Source: Neurospora tetrasperma FGSC 2508 (Eukaryota > Ascomycota > Sordariomycetes > Sordariales > Sordariaceae). Taken from it: DNA of 64,000 nt. The notes under the pieces are model-generated. The model saw nothing but the letters and a program-made list of their open reading frames with translations. It ran no database searches and was not told the DNA's origin. Where the stretch lies: positions 5,462,862-5,526,861 of the forward strand of contig NW_009799100.1 in the NCBI RefSeq assembly GCF_000213175.1, written 5' to 3'. This document shows positions 10,352-20,812 of the stretch, piece by piece. The first letter of the stretch is position 1; each line of letters opens with the position of its first letter. Both the position numbers and the translations under genes were made by a program.

Positions 10352-12889
10352 TCAGCACAATCTCACCTCCATCTCCCTTAGCAACCCAGCCAGCGGTGTC
10401 CACTCAGCTTTATACTCCTCCCTTTTCACATGCAAATCCATCTTGTGTACGCGTTCATACATCGTTTCCGGTCGTCCACTCAACATCCTTGTGACGGGTC
10501 TCAACAACAATGCCGACAGAGATCCGTTCGGCTCCCCCGAATAGGCCCGTCCTGCTAATATTAGAGCGAGAGCCTGTACCTCTTCTCCCTTGCCAATACG
10601 GCCTCCATGTTCCGCATCCTCCAACAATCCCCTCGGAAAGCCAATTCCCTTCCCTTCCATAAACTGCGGCCACGTAACCGTCCACTCCCCAAACTTCCTC
10701 CACCAAGCGTCGTTGTTCTCCTCGCCATCGCGCCACTTGAGCCTCATATCCAGCACGGTTCCCCTGATAACCAAACGTGCCGGGATTTTATAAGCGGCAT
10801 TTCGTGCCAGCTCTAGGATCTCTTTGTTGTCTTGCTCCCAGTCTAGTTGCCTCCATTTCGTTGCGTTCGGTGCGTGTGCGAGACTTGGGCCAGCTTCAAC
10901 CTCGTACTCTACATGAATCTTGGTGCGACTATCGAACATTTTGGAAAACAATCTGTCGCGCTCGACTATGCACGTCTTCCAGCCCGCCCACGTCCAGCTG
11001 GGAAATACCGGCCTCCGGAACTGTGACCGCTGTTGCAGTAGCTGTGAAGGATCGCTGTCGGATTTGCGGAAGTGGTGCCAGGAATTGGTCCAGAGGAGGC
11101 TTTCAACTAGTTTGTAGGTGAGACTAGTCGTTACATCCACCTCCATTTTCAGGGGCAGTTTTGGGTTCGGGTCTATGCTTCCCGGGGCCACGTTCTCATA
11201 TGTTTCCCAAAAAGTCCGCAACTCACAAGTCCACAGCCTTTGCTTGTTTGGTTCATTCAACTCTGGCTGGAAAGGAGCAATGGGGATGCCGTAGAAGAAG
11301 GAGATCCCGTCCCCTTTGTGCATGTTCGACTTTTCCGCTGTGTACATCCCAAAGATACCAGCAACAGCATCGAGCGTGTCGGCATCAAACGAAAGCTGTC
11401 TCTGGCAAAAATCCTTAATTCGATCCCAGACGGTGTCAGGATTGGACCAATCCGTTATTCGACGGGGGAAGATGAAACCAAAGTTTGACTCTTCGTCATT
11501 CAGGGAGAGGCAGCGGATCTCGTCATACTTGTCCTTGTCCTTGACATCAGAGACATGCCCACCGCTGAGGCCATCAGGAATCGGCAACGACAAGACCTCG
11601 TCCCCATGCATCTCATAACACTGAAAGTACGCCATCTGGTCCGTAAACACCAGCCTCCGCCTGGACAGGAGTCCCTCCTGGTACGTCCAGCCGCGGGTAT
11701 GCCACTTTGAGTTCATGATGGCGGCTTTCGGCCTTTCGTATAACGCCAGGGAAATCCCTTTCCCTTCTGCAGCAGCACCAACTTGAACAGTAAACTGTTC
11801 GGCCCTCCGACGCTCGCTAACCCCCGGCAGCCCATAGTCGGGTCCCTCGCCAGCTGCGGCAATGATGGTCAACACGGAGCGGGAGTAGATGCGGCCCATG
11901 TTCTCGATCTGGATCTGCTTGGCTGGCAGGTCGTCCTGAGGGATGCAATACCTGTCGATCCAGAGGTATCTGTACCCGAGGCGTTGGACGACGTGGATCG
12001 TGTCACTGATGGTTAGCGGTAGGGAGGCTGGCAGGGACAGTTGTTGTTGAGAGCCAGAAGGGTGCTTGATCTTGACTGGCCCTTCAAAGGGACCTTGGCC
12101 CCAGACATAACTGAGCGTGACGTATTTTGGTGGTGTCTGTGACTGCTCTCCACTGGAGGTACTACCGGTAAGGGAGGCAAAGGACACAATGTTTCCCGTG
12201 GTGCAGTCAATGATTTGGAACCCAGGGATTTGGCCTGTTCCTACTACACCACCCTCATTGGCCTCGCGGGAGTCACACCATACATGTCTGGACCGGCAAA
12301 GTTGCAGCCACTCTCTAATGAGGCGGTAGTTAACCTTGTCGGGAATGATTTTTCTAGCCAGTAGCCCACCACCCGTTTCTTTAGCTCTTGTCAGCATTGT
12401 CGTCATCGAAGAAGACGAGTGGTCATGGTCGACAAGACGCAAAATCGCATGTCCATTGCTCTGAGTATCGAACCGCGCAGGCCACCGGACCCCGACGATT
12501 TGCAATGCCACAACATCGTGCACATAATCTCTTGAAGGTGAGTCTTTCTTCCCTTCATCGACATGTCGCAGTCGAAAGCCTTGCAAGGAGTGAAACCACT
12601 TTAGACAGACGCCCATTCGATCCTCGCCTCTCAGCTCCCTAATATCTTCTGAGCGGATCTGACACTCGAGGTAGAAAGCGCAAAAGGCACACGTTGTTGT
12701 CGTCGCTGTTGGGTCGCCGGAGGTAGGCCAGCCATGCCTCCCCCGGGCATTGAGTGCTGCAAAACAGTTGCATGTTGGAGTCTGGGCTGGGTCAACGGGA
12801 AGACGGTGACTTGTAAAGATGGAAACAAAGTCAATTCGGCTGCATGCTTCGCAGAGCTGCGCTGTCTCCGCGGATTTTGGTCCCGTCAT
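10352..12889 (-). CDS. HET-domain (heterokaryon incompatibility) protein
   Basis: Single open frame of 845 residues. The HET core lies near residues 255-410: YVTLSYVWGQ, then a segment with LPLTISDTIHVVQRLGYRYL, WIDRYCIPQDD, and SVLTIIAAAGEGPDYGLPGV. The N-terminus has Cys pairs (LCEACSRIDF, CNCF, CAFCAF) common in HET proteins. Such proteins trigger cell death when unlike hyphae fuse, or belong to the wider fungal NLR-like immunity repertoire. No NACHT or WD repeat is fused here. A donor-like GGTGAGA close to the stop leaves a small chance of a terminal intron. Partner gene and specificity are unknown. Confidence 0.88.
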   Translation of the reverse strand: MTGPKSAETAQLCEACSRIDFVSIFTSHRLPVDPAQTPTCNCFAALNARGRHGWPTSGDPTATTTTCAFCAFYLECQIRSEDIRELRGEDRMGVCLKWFHSLQGFRLRHVDEGKKDSPSRDYVHDVVALQIVGVRWPARFDTQSNGHAILRLVDHDHSSSSMTTMLTRAKETGGGLLARKIIPDKVNYRLIREWLQLCRSRHVWCDSREANEGGVVGTGQIPGFQIIDCTTGNIVSFASLTGSTSSGEQSQTPPKYVTLSYVWGQGPFEGPVKIKHPSGSQQQLSLPASLPLTISDTIHVVQRLGYRYLWIDRYCIPQDDLPAKQIQIENMGRIYSRSVLTIIAAAGEGPDYGLPGVSERRRAEQFTVQVGAAAEGKGISLALYERPKAAIMNSKWHTRGWTYQEGLLSRRRLVFTDQMAYFQCYEMHGDEVLSLPIPDGLSGGHVSDVKDKDKYDEIRCLSLNDEESNFGFIFPRRITDWSNPDTVWDRIKDFCQRQLSFDADTLDAVAGIFGMYTAEKSNMHKGDGISFFYGIPIAPFQPELNEPNKQRLWTCELRTFWETYENVAPGSIDPNPKLPLKMEVDVTTSLTYKLVESLLWTNSWHHFRKSDSDPSQLLQQRSQFRRPVFPSWTWAGWKTCIVERDRLFSKMFDSRTKIHVEYEVEAGPSLAHAPNATKWRQLDWEQDNKEILELARNAAYKIPARLVIRGTVLDMRLKWRDGEENNDAWWRKFGEWTVTWPQFMEGKGIGFPRGLLEDAEHGGRIGKGEEVQALALILAGRAYSGEPNGSLSALLLRPVTRMLSGRPETMYERVHKMDLHVKREEYKAEWTPLAGLLREMEVRLC

Positions 12890-14056
12890 GTGTGGCAGCG
12901 AAGGCTACAGAAGTACTTGGACTCTCGTGCCCACTAACTTCCTATAACAATAAGGGCAGTGACCAGATGAAGCTCCAGGTGAAAGCAAAGAGGGTCTGTA
13001 ACCAATTGACTAGCTGAAGAAGTAGTATGTGAAGTCTGGAGAGGAGCAGACTGCTCTCAAAGCCTGGCGAGACGGGATTCACGGCATTCACGAATTCTCG
13101 TGGCCAACCCGCCTGTCAACTACCTCTTTACGGGCTTTCCATTTGTGGATGCCCTCCTTCCCTATGTGGCTGTGTCGGCCTTTCCATAGCCTTGCGCTCC
13201 TTCCATCTCGTGATGCTCTGTTTGTTTACTTACGTACTAGTCTCGCTACTTGTATCGTGTAGTGGCGCCTTCCCCAATGCTTAGGTGTGCGGGGTAAGTA
13301 GGCGTTCTGCCGTGCCGGCACAAGCCCGTTGGTCCCGACACCGGCATTCACCAAAGCTGTCTCAACGGCGTGATAATGTAAGTGACTGTGTATGTTGGAT
13401 AACGAATCCGCCTGTGTCATCGCGAACTCCTCCTTCAAAGGCTAGGGCAAGCAGGTAGATGCTCAGCTCAGCTCGATGCAGCGATTTCGTATATTCTCAC
13501 AATCGAACACGGTCTGTTTACATCTGTGGGTCGGGGCACAATGCGTGTTGCCCCGCCAAACTGGTCAGAACTTGAAAGGGAAGCTCGAACACGATTGAGC
13601 ACGGGCCGCATTTGCTTCCGAACAAACCTTGGCCTTTTCCGTTGGTTCAATTCTGCCGTCTGCTCCCACTCGGCTCCAACTCCACGTCGATATCCGCAAT
13701 TTCTTCACGTCCACCCCCCATCTGCGAAAAAACTATTTCTACGCCGAAAATCTGCGTCATCCCAGGTTTCTTCTTTTCTTGATTCTATCTCTTCTAACCA
13801 CAGCCGGGCTTCCGGTTTCGGTCTACCCACCCCCCCCTCCACCGCTCGCGCGTGCGGCATTCGGTGACTTCACCAGTGTGCTGGCACACGTGAAAGAAAA
13901 CCGATGCGGCAGTTTGATTAGCAGCGTTCTGGCTCATCCACTCTCCGTCGTCGATACCCGTCTGCTTCATTGCTCCCACGGGCCGGCTGGTTTGAGCCTC
14001 TTTTGGCATCTCGCCCTACCATCACCACCATCGAACGCCATCGGCCATCACCAATA
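12890..14056. other. Intergenic, divergent HET and GID8 upstream regions
   Basis: About 1.2 kb between two divergently transcribed genes. Short ORFs occur but have no recognisable content. I see no repeat or RNA gene. Confidence 0.5.
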
Positions 14057-15249
14057 ATGGACCTTCACCGCCGCGTACAATCCCAGACTTCCTCAACTTC
14101 GACTGCAACTCCCTCCAAACATGCTTTTGAAACGAGGGTGGCCGACGTCAAGTCGCCAAAGAGGTAAGCTTCATCCTTCTCTCGCCTCCCCCGCACTGCA
14201 CCCAGCAACATGATGATCGCATTTAATGGGAATCTCTCTGATATCCATGAGGAGAAACTCTGCATCTAATCTCGAAAAACCCTGAACATTGCTGTATTCT
14301 TTTGCCTTTTCATCAAAGCCACCATTACACACATTGCTTGGCATTGGACAATGGCTAACAGCATGACAGTGACATCAATGCTTTGATCCTCGACTACCTG
14401 ATGATGGAGGGATATCCCAAGGCCGCCGAAAAGTTCCAGAAAGAGGCAAACTTGAAGCCCAGGCAGGAAGACCCTACCATCAATGCTCGTCAGCAGATCC
14501 AGCACGCCATCCATGTTGGCGACATCCAGAAGGCCATCTCTGACCTGAATGAACTCGACCCTGGTGTAGGTTCACCCCTCTACTCTTTACACTCCCTCCT
14601 TTGAGATGATTAGAACACGAGTTTCAATCATGCACCACGCATAAGCCTTCCGGTGAACCTTTGGGTTGGCTTTCGGGTCGACCTTTGGGCTAGCCTTCGG
14701 GCTCTTTGATGAGAACCAACCACTTCTTTATGATTCCTCAACCATACATCAACTTTTCTGTCACGCATATCCAACTGCTGTCGGACCTTGACTAACAAAG
14801 TTGCTTAGATTCTGGACAGTGATCCTCACCTGCACTTTTCCCTGCTTCGGTTGCAGCTTATTGAGCTCATCCGCAACGCCAGAGGATATGATCCCTCGGC
14901 AGCCATCAACTTTGCCCAAGAGAAGCTTGCTCCCCGTGCTGCCTCCAACGAGCAGTTCCTGAAGGAGCTCGAGAAAACAATGGCCTTGCTCATCTTCCCG
15001 GCTGATAAGCTCCAACCCGACCTGGCCGCGCTCCTCCACTCTGACCTGCGCCGTAACACGGCAGCTCAAGTGAACGAGGTAGTCCTGCAACGACACACGG
15101 AGCGGCGTGAAGCTGCCATCCGTCAACTTGTTCGCATGCGTGCATGGGCCGAGGCATCGTGTCGGTCCAAGAAGAGAAACCTTCCTGACCGTATCGAGCT
15201 TGGTCTCAACGGGGATGATAATGGGCATGACCCCATGGTCACGACTTAA
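14057..15249 (+). CDS. gid8: GID8-like LisH-CTLH-CRA protein, GID/CTLH ubiquitin ligase subunit
   Basis: Exons 14057..14163, 14370..14565 and 14809..15249 give 247 residues. The LisH motif is DINALILDYLMMEGYPKAAE (about residues 37-56), followed by CTLH (ARQQIQHAIHVGDIQKAI...) and the CRA region with LRLQLIELI and FAQEKLAPRA. Gid8 is a scaffold subunit of the GID E3 ligase, which in yeast degrades gluconeogenic enzymes. The upstream in-frame ATG at 13970 is possible, but 14057 gives the normal short N-terminus. Intron 2 (14566-14808) carries a local imperfect repeat. Confidence 0.9.
14657..14705. repeat. Imperfect tandem repeat inside GID8 intron 2
   Basis: Two adjacent, similar units of about 23-25 bp, each opening with CCTTTGGG and carrying CTTCGGG or CTTTCGGG later. 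They lie wholly in the intron. Confidence 0.5.
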
Positions 15250-16290
15250 GCCTTGATGTGCCTTTAGGTTTGGGGTTTGCTTTTTGCTTTTCGGGCTTTT
15301 TTTTCTTTACAGGACTGGAGTTTTATTCTTATAATTGGAGGTTCAACGGGTTGAAGCATGCTGAAGGCGTTAGGACAGGCGGTAGAACACGACGCCTTGG
15401 GTTGTTATTGAGGCAGAAAGTATTGCCAGCGATTGGTTCATCGCACTATTATTATCATCCGAAGAGGGGGTTGTAGCACTTGGTGCCTATTGACACAATA
15501 CAATAATGTTTTGACGGTCAACTTTTGTTGTTATTCCGGTGTTGTGATTCTGTGTCTTGCTGTCCCAGCTGATGTGTTGATGTGTTGCTATTACATAACT
15601 GATGATGTCCGGAGTACTCTTTACGGCACATGACTAGAGACTGTCTACACCTAGATCCCTAACGAACACAAAGTACAGCGCTTCCAACTCTAGAGTCTCA
15701 TGCTTCCAGCGTGTTGACCACCCCTTTTTTATCCTGCAGTTTCACGCGCCAATAGTCTGCTCGTGTCTTCTGGATCTCCGTGCTCTCTTGATGACCTGGT
15801 TTCGCTCTGTACTACCAACATCTGCTTTAGCTATCATGTTAACTTTGGTCTCTTGAAGAAGTCTGTTCCACTCCAACACAGAGAGCAATCATAGTCAATC
15901 CTGTTCCTGGACCTACACTTGGACCTTCAAAAAAAAATCATTCACTTGCCCCTTTTTGATCCAAATCATTTTCAAAACTTATCCCCACGCATAAAGAGAG
16001 CACAACAGAGGTATGAAGGAAAAGAATATATCATGTTGCAAAAACGAAGTGCTTGCTCTAGGTTTCATTTCTCTCTTATGGTTCCGTGGTTCCCATATTT
16101 ATCGAAGACTGTCTGTCTCAGAGAGGTTTCCGTTCTTCCCTCTTTCTTCTTTGTTGTTGTTGTTGGTTGGTCGGTACCTGTAGCAATTCTTCACAGAGGT
16201 CCAGTTGATCCCTCTTTTCCTGTACCCTCTCTCTCAACGTTCCCCTCCCTTTCCGTAGAACACCAACCAACCCTTCCTCTGCCAGGACAT
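15250..16290. other. Intergenic, between convergent GID8 and nuo-21
   Basis: 3' untranslated sequence of both genes. The frame starting at 15919 runs antisense into nuo-21 and is a shadow. Nothing else recognised. Confidence 0.5.
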
Positions 16291-17209
16291 CTACTTGGTC
16301 CTGACAATCTTCAACTTCTTGGGGCTATACAAAAAGTTGTTGGCGTACGCCTTGGGCGTAAAGTGGCGCTGGTTCGGCTCCTGCACAAAGTACTCGTACC
16401 CTTGCTTCTCGGCAAACTGAATGGCCTCCTCCTTGGTGCGGAAGGTCAGGTGCGTGCCCTGCACAAAGTCGCCCGACGATTGCCAGCCCATCAGCTCGTT
16501 TTCCCAGCGGTGGCCCTTTTCGAGCACGTCCCAGTCCATGCGCCAGAGGACGCGGCTGTTGGAGGATTGGGTGGCGGGTTTGGAGGGGAGGAAGATGCTG
16601 GTGCTTGGTTAGCCTGTGTTATATGTACGGAAGGAGAACTGTGGTTAAGGGGGAGTGGAAAGATGGCATACCGAACAGTGCGGGCTTGCAATTCCATGGG
16701 AGCGCCCGAGACGACGGCGGCTGGGAGGATGCCTTCCTCGGAACCATTCTGGATGTGTTTGGGGACTGGGGTCCAGGTGCTGCATTTCAAGCCATATTGT
16801 CAGCTTATGGACCCAAAGCTACATTATGGTTTCGTCTGAAGAATATGCAGCCATGGTGGTGGGTTGGTCCTCCATTTTCGGTCTTGCATTGTATGCTTGT
16901 TTGATAAAAGATATATGGTGTAGTATTTGGTGTCATTCATTATGGTGAAGACCGGGGCAGCGCATACGAAGTGGCTTTGTCAATGGGAACATTGTAATCG
17001 GGCGAGTTCCGCTTGGGCGTGGCCAGAGGCGAGTCCTCCTTTGCAAGCTTCTCGGGTACGCGGGCGGACTCGACAGAGGGCACGCGGGCGGGTTCGGCAG
17101 AGTCGCTGAGTGCTCGACGCTGAGCAGCACCCATGACAGAAGGCATCACGGCATTCGAAGTGCGCAACATGCGCGCCGCCGAGGCGGTGGTGATTCGTAG
17201 CGCAGACAT
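16291..17209 (-). CDS. nuo-21: NADH:ubiquinone oxidoreductase 21-kDa subunit (NDUFS4-like)
   Basis: Exons 17209..16968, 16779..16672 and 16597..16291 give 218 residues. An Arg/Ser/Ala-rich mitochondrial presequence leads into a body containing VPKHIQNGSEEGILPAAVV, LWRMDWDVLEKGHRWENELM and LTFRTKEEAIQFAEKQGYEY, the hallmark region of the NDUFS4/AQDQ accessory subunit of complex I. It acts in the matrix arm. The upstream in-frame frame to 17380 is ignored because MSALR is the start that gives a normal presequence. It shares a promoter with the divergent ATP synthase f gene. Confidence 0.92.
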
Positions 17210-17794
17210 ATCGTGGGATTTATCAACTATACCGAGCGTCGGTATCGATGGAGTCGGAAGAGGAGTACACGGTGGATTCGGGGAGGGAGCTTGTCGTCCA
17301 ATTCCCACCGCGAAAAGAGGAGCCGCAATTGATTGATTGATTGTGACGGACTCGGAACTGACGATATCCCAGTCAAGCAACCGAGAGGTAGGTAGGGAAG
17401 TCGGGGAGACCTAAGCACTGACCACCTTGGCTTTACTGCTGTTGCTGTGTCGTCGCGGGTTGACGCTGGAGTGTTGCTGAGGCTCTCTCAGAAGTCGAAG
17501 CTGTCCGTCAATGCCAAGCCCAACCCCCACCATCTCCCCTCCAATTGGCTAGCCGGAAACAACCGCGCAAGAACCTTTCCTGCCGAAGAGACTCACTGCA
17601 GTCCCCTCTGTGTTTCCCAGACAGTGCCAGTGGCAGACGCTGAGGGCCCGTGCACGCACCCAGCAGAGACGGCAGCCCGGTTCAAGTTCGCCAAAAGAGA
17701 AGGTCCTTGCGTTTTAACAGCTCAAATCCGTGACAACATCGCCAAACCCGGAACAACACCTGTGCAAGTGCTGAACCACCCCCCGACCGCCAAA
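17210..17794. promoter_or_regulatory. Shared divergent promoter of nuo-21 and ATP synthase f
   Basis: 585 bp separate the two start codons. CCAATTGG at 17541-17548 carries a CCAAT box on each strand, and another CCAAT sits at 17298-17302. CCAAT is the site of the Hap2/3/5 complex, which controls respiratory genes in yeast and other fungi. The regulatory link is inference. Confidence 0.55.
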
Positions 17795-18758
17795 ATGAGC
17801 TTCGTCACCCGCCGTGCGCTCTCTACCCTTATCCCCCCCAAGGTGAGTTGTGTTGTTTGTAGGAGCTGGGTGAAAAGTGGGGAGGTTGGTTGCTGACAGA
17901 AGCTGTGTGTGTGCTAGGTCGCCTCTCCCAAGGTACGTTCGATTTTGATGAACCTGCGATTCCGACGAGACAAGAGACGATAGACGAGATGGATTGGGCA
18001 GCGCCGAATGCGACAACTGCTGCGATGGGCAGTGATGGGGGAGAGAGAAAGAGCAAGGAAGATTGGGAAATCCGGCAATGGACGAGACATGATGGGGAAG
18101 TGCGACAACAATGCGGACACAGCCAAAATCCCGGCTCGGATCATACGGACACGACAACAACGAAATGGAGAGGACTAGAATCAAAGCAACACGAGCAGGA
18201 AGACCGGATCGACAGCAAGGGAGGGAATGTGAAGGAGCAGGATGATGCGATTGGCGGCGATTTACAGAACGAGGAGGTCCAGTGGCTAACTCGACAACCC
18301 CCCAAATCCAGGCCATTGGCGCTGCCCCCGATGCTGTCGTCATGAAGCGCGTCGTCTCGTTCTACGAGAAGCTTCCCCGCGGCCCCGCTCCCGAGATCAA
18401 GCCCCAGGGCTTCTGGGGCAAGTACCAGGCCAAGCACTTTGGCAAGAACCCTTCGGCTAAGCGTACGTCTACCATCATCTACATGCTGTCCCGGTCCGAG
18501 AAAAAGCCTGGCAAAGGTCCCAAAGGAGGAAGGGGACGGGTCAGGAAGGAAGAGAGAAAGAGAGTGGGAAAGATGCTGACAGAGGAAAACAGCCATCGTT
18601 CACGCCATTGTCGGTCTTCTGATCGTCGGTTATGCTCAGAACTACTACTTCCACCTCCGTAAGTTCAACATTGCCCTCTGTGAAGATGGATCAGAAGAGA
18701 AAAGGGGACAGATGCTGACATGTGACAAAAAGGCCACCACAAGAACCACGCTCACTAA
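17795..18758 (+). CDS. atp17: F1Fo ATP synthase subunit f, mitochondrial
   Basis: Five exons fit in phase: 17795..17842, 17918..17932, 18312..18462, 18593..18658 and 18733..18758, giving 101 residues, the length of yeast Atp17. The second exon is only 15 nt and encodes VASPK. The mature part has RVVSFYEKLPRGPAPEI and GFWGKYQAKHFGKNPSAKP, then one membrane helix IVHAIVGLLIVGYAQNYYFH, and ends in His-rich HHKNHAH. Subunit f is a peripheral-stalk/membrane component of Fo. More than two thirds of the gene is intron. Confidence 0.9.
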
Positions 18759-20812
18759 GCGGGCGGAACATAGTTCATGAGATATCCCTTTTCCCTACTT
18801 GGCGATGAACAATCAAAGAAATCAGCCGTGTACATAAGTGCTATCTAATAGATGGAATGCCGTGGTTCCCAAGGTTCCTCCCGACGGCGGATGATGATTT
18901 AACGTGGTACCAAATGTGGCTTAATGTGAAACGAATTATATTCAGCGGTGTGGGGTTGAATTCACCAACGTCAGTTGAATCCACCAACGTGAAGACATGA
19001 GGAGATAGAAGTATGGGGAGTCAGCCGGAAAATCATCCACGTGGAAGCTGGCGCCGGCTTGAATTAATCAGACTAAGACAGCATCCTAGATCATGCCATG
19101 GCATTTCCAGATGAAAGATACCCGGGGAGTCTGCGAAGTCCTGAGTTTGTCAGTTTCGGTCCAGTAGTTTATAACTGAACAAGCTCGAGGAGGGGTTGCG
19201 AGAACCCCAAAGACTGGATTCAACAATTATCATGAGCCATGTAGATTGACTCCACCGCACCGACATGGCAATGGCAACCTGATATCTCACGGATATGTCA
19301 TGCTCACGAGCTTTGCATGACGCATGGACGTTACTTGTAGTCGAGGGGTGTGGCTGTTGTTGATGTGAAGAGAACCCCTGGTTTCTTGCTTTGTAGCCTT
19401 GCCATTTGATAATGTCCGTGCCGTGTTGTGGTCCTCAGTCTGGAGAAAGCGGGAGGTCCAAGCTCCCTTTTGGTGCGTGCGGGTCGCGGGGGGGGGTGGT
19501 GGCCGGCCGGGTCTGCGCTAGGCCGGAAACAAAAAGGAAGCATGGGTGCCACCTGAACAACAGGCAGTGAGTTCCCCGTCTCTGCAGTGATCTTTCGACG
19601 GCACCTCACACCCACTCAACTTTCCACTGTGACAGACAACCGCAGTCCACCCCTCGTTCGTCCAGTCACTGGCTTTGTGAACTGAACCCAAGCAAACGGC
19701 GAGACTGTGAATAATCAATCTCCTCCCAAGTCCAAGGTGAGTAAGTACCTAGAGGTAGTTTTCTCTTTTTTTGTTTGTTTGTTTAACGAGGTAGAGTCAG
19801 AGACACTTCATCTCAACAGTTGCTTGTTTCATTCTCGTTAGAGCCACGGCAGTCAGTGCTGTTTGGTCGAGTCCCCTGCCACATGAGAAAAAAAAAAAAA
19901 AAAAAAAAAAAAAAAGAAGGACGACTCAGCAGGAGGAGGGGACCTGAAACCCGACTGCTGATGATCGCTGCCTCGCTGCCGGCTACCTACCCACCAGTAG
20001 TCCCTCTGCTGAGTCGTCTCAGCCCAGTGACCTACCCAGTGGCCCAGTGACGGGGACCAGACAGAGTGCGTGGTCAGCCAGTGGGTGTGATCCACTTCCA
20101 TTTTCCATCTTGTTGCACCTCCATCGCCTTCACTGGAGTAAAAGTCCCCCCCACGGCATCCCGTTACTCCTCCCTACCGAAACTCTACCTACCTCACCCT
20201 CACAACGAGCCACCACACAACCTCAACGTCTCCGTTGGCGTTTCCTTCCTCACCTCCTTACCTACCTACATTTTCCCTTTCGTTCCCTCTCCAACGACAC
20301 GGCAACTCAGAGGCTCAACATTACATTGTACAGTAGTACCAAGTCTAGAGACTCGACACTCAGCTGCCTGCTTTCATTCAGTTCTGTCCCCAAAGCGACA
20401 TCAAGGAGGGGTACGTACCTACACCTGCCTACAACTTGCTGGCCCCTTCTTGCACTTCACCTCACCTTAACCTCGCCTGCCTGTTCTCTCCCTCCCCCCT
20501 CCCCTCCGTCCTTCGCTTCCCCCCGCACCCTTCTTTCACCTCCGTCTCAGCTCTGTCTGGTCAGGCCTCTTGTTGCGCAAAAAGTCGCATCGCATATTCG
20601 GCGCGCGCTCTTTTGTCCCACGGCAACATCCAGTACATATTCAGCAGCAATACTGACGGAATCTTCACCCCAAACAGTCTACCACCGACTTACCCCACAC
20701 GACAAACGACGTCTTTCTTTAATCTCGAGATACCCCGGCGCATTACGCGAGCCCTTGCGATTCCAGTCCTCCCCCCTCGTCGTACCGACTATTACCCGAA
20801 ATCTCACAGCGT
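18759..20812. other. Intergenic and probable long leader of the RGG gene
   Basis: About 2 kb without a supported gene. It has a 28-bp poly-A run at 19888-19915, short CCCAGTGAC repeats near 20020-20050, and C/T-rich sequence from 20100 to 20800 typical of fungal promoters and leaders. Short ORFs on both strands have no recognised domain. Confidence 0.5.
19888..19915 (+). repeat. Homopolymer A28
   Basis: Twenty-eight consecutive A residues. Could be promoter poly(dA:dT), a retroposed tail, or partly an assembly artefact; no coding body precedes it. Confidence 0.9.

Noticed and set aside
17890-18345. 151-codon frame spanning the second ATP synthase f intron
   Set aside because: It covers exon 2 and intron 2 in the wrong frame; the spliced gene explains the region.
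19331-19718. Minus-strand frames downstream of atp17
   Set aside because: No recognisable domain or splice partners.
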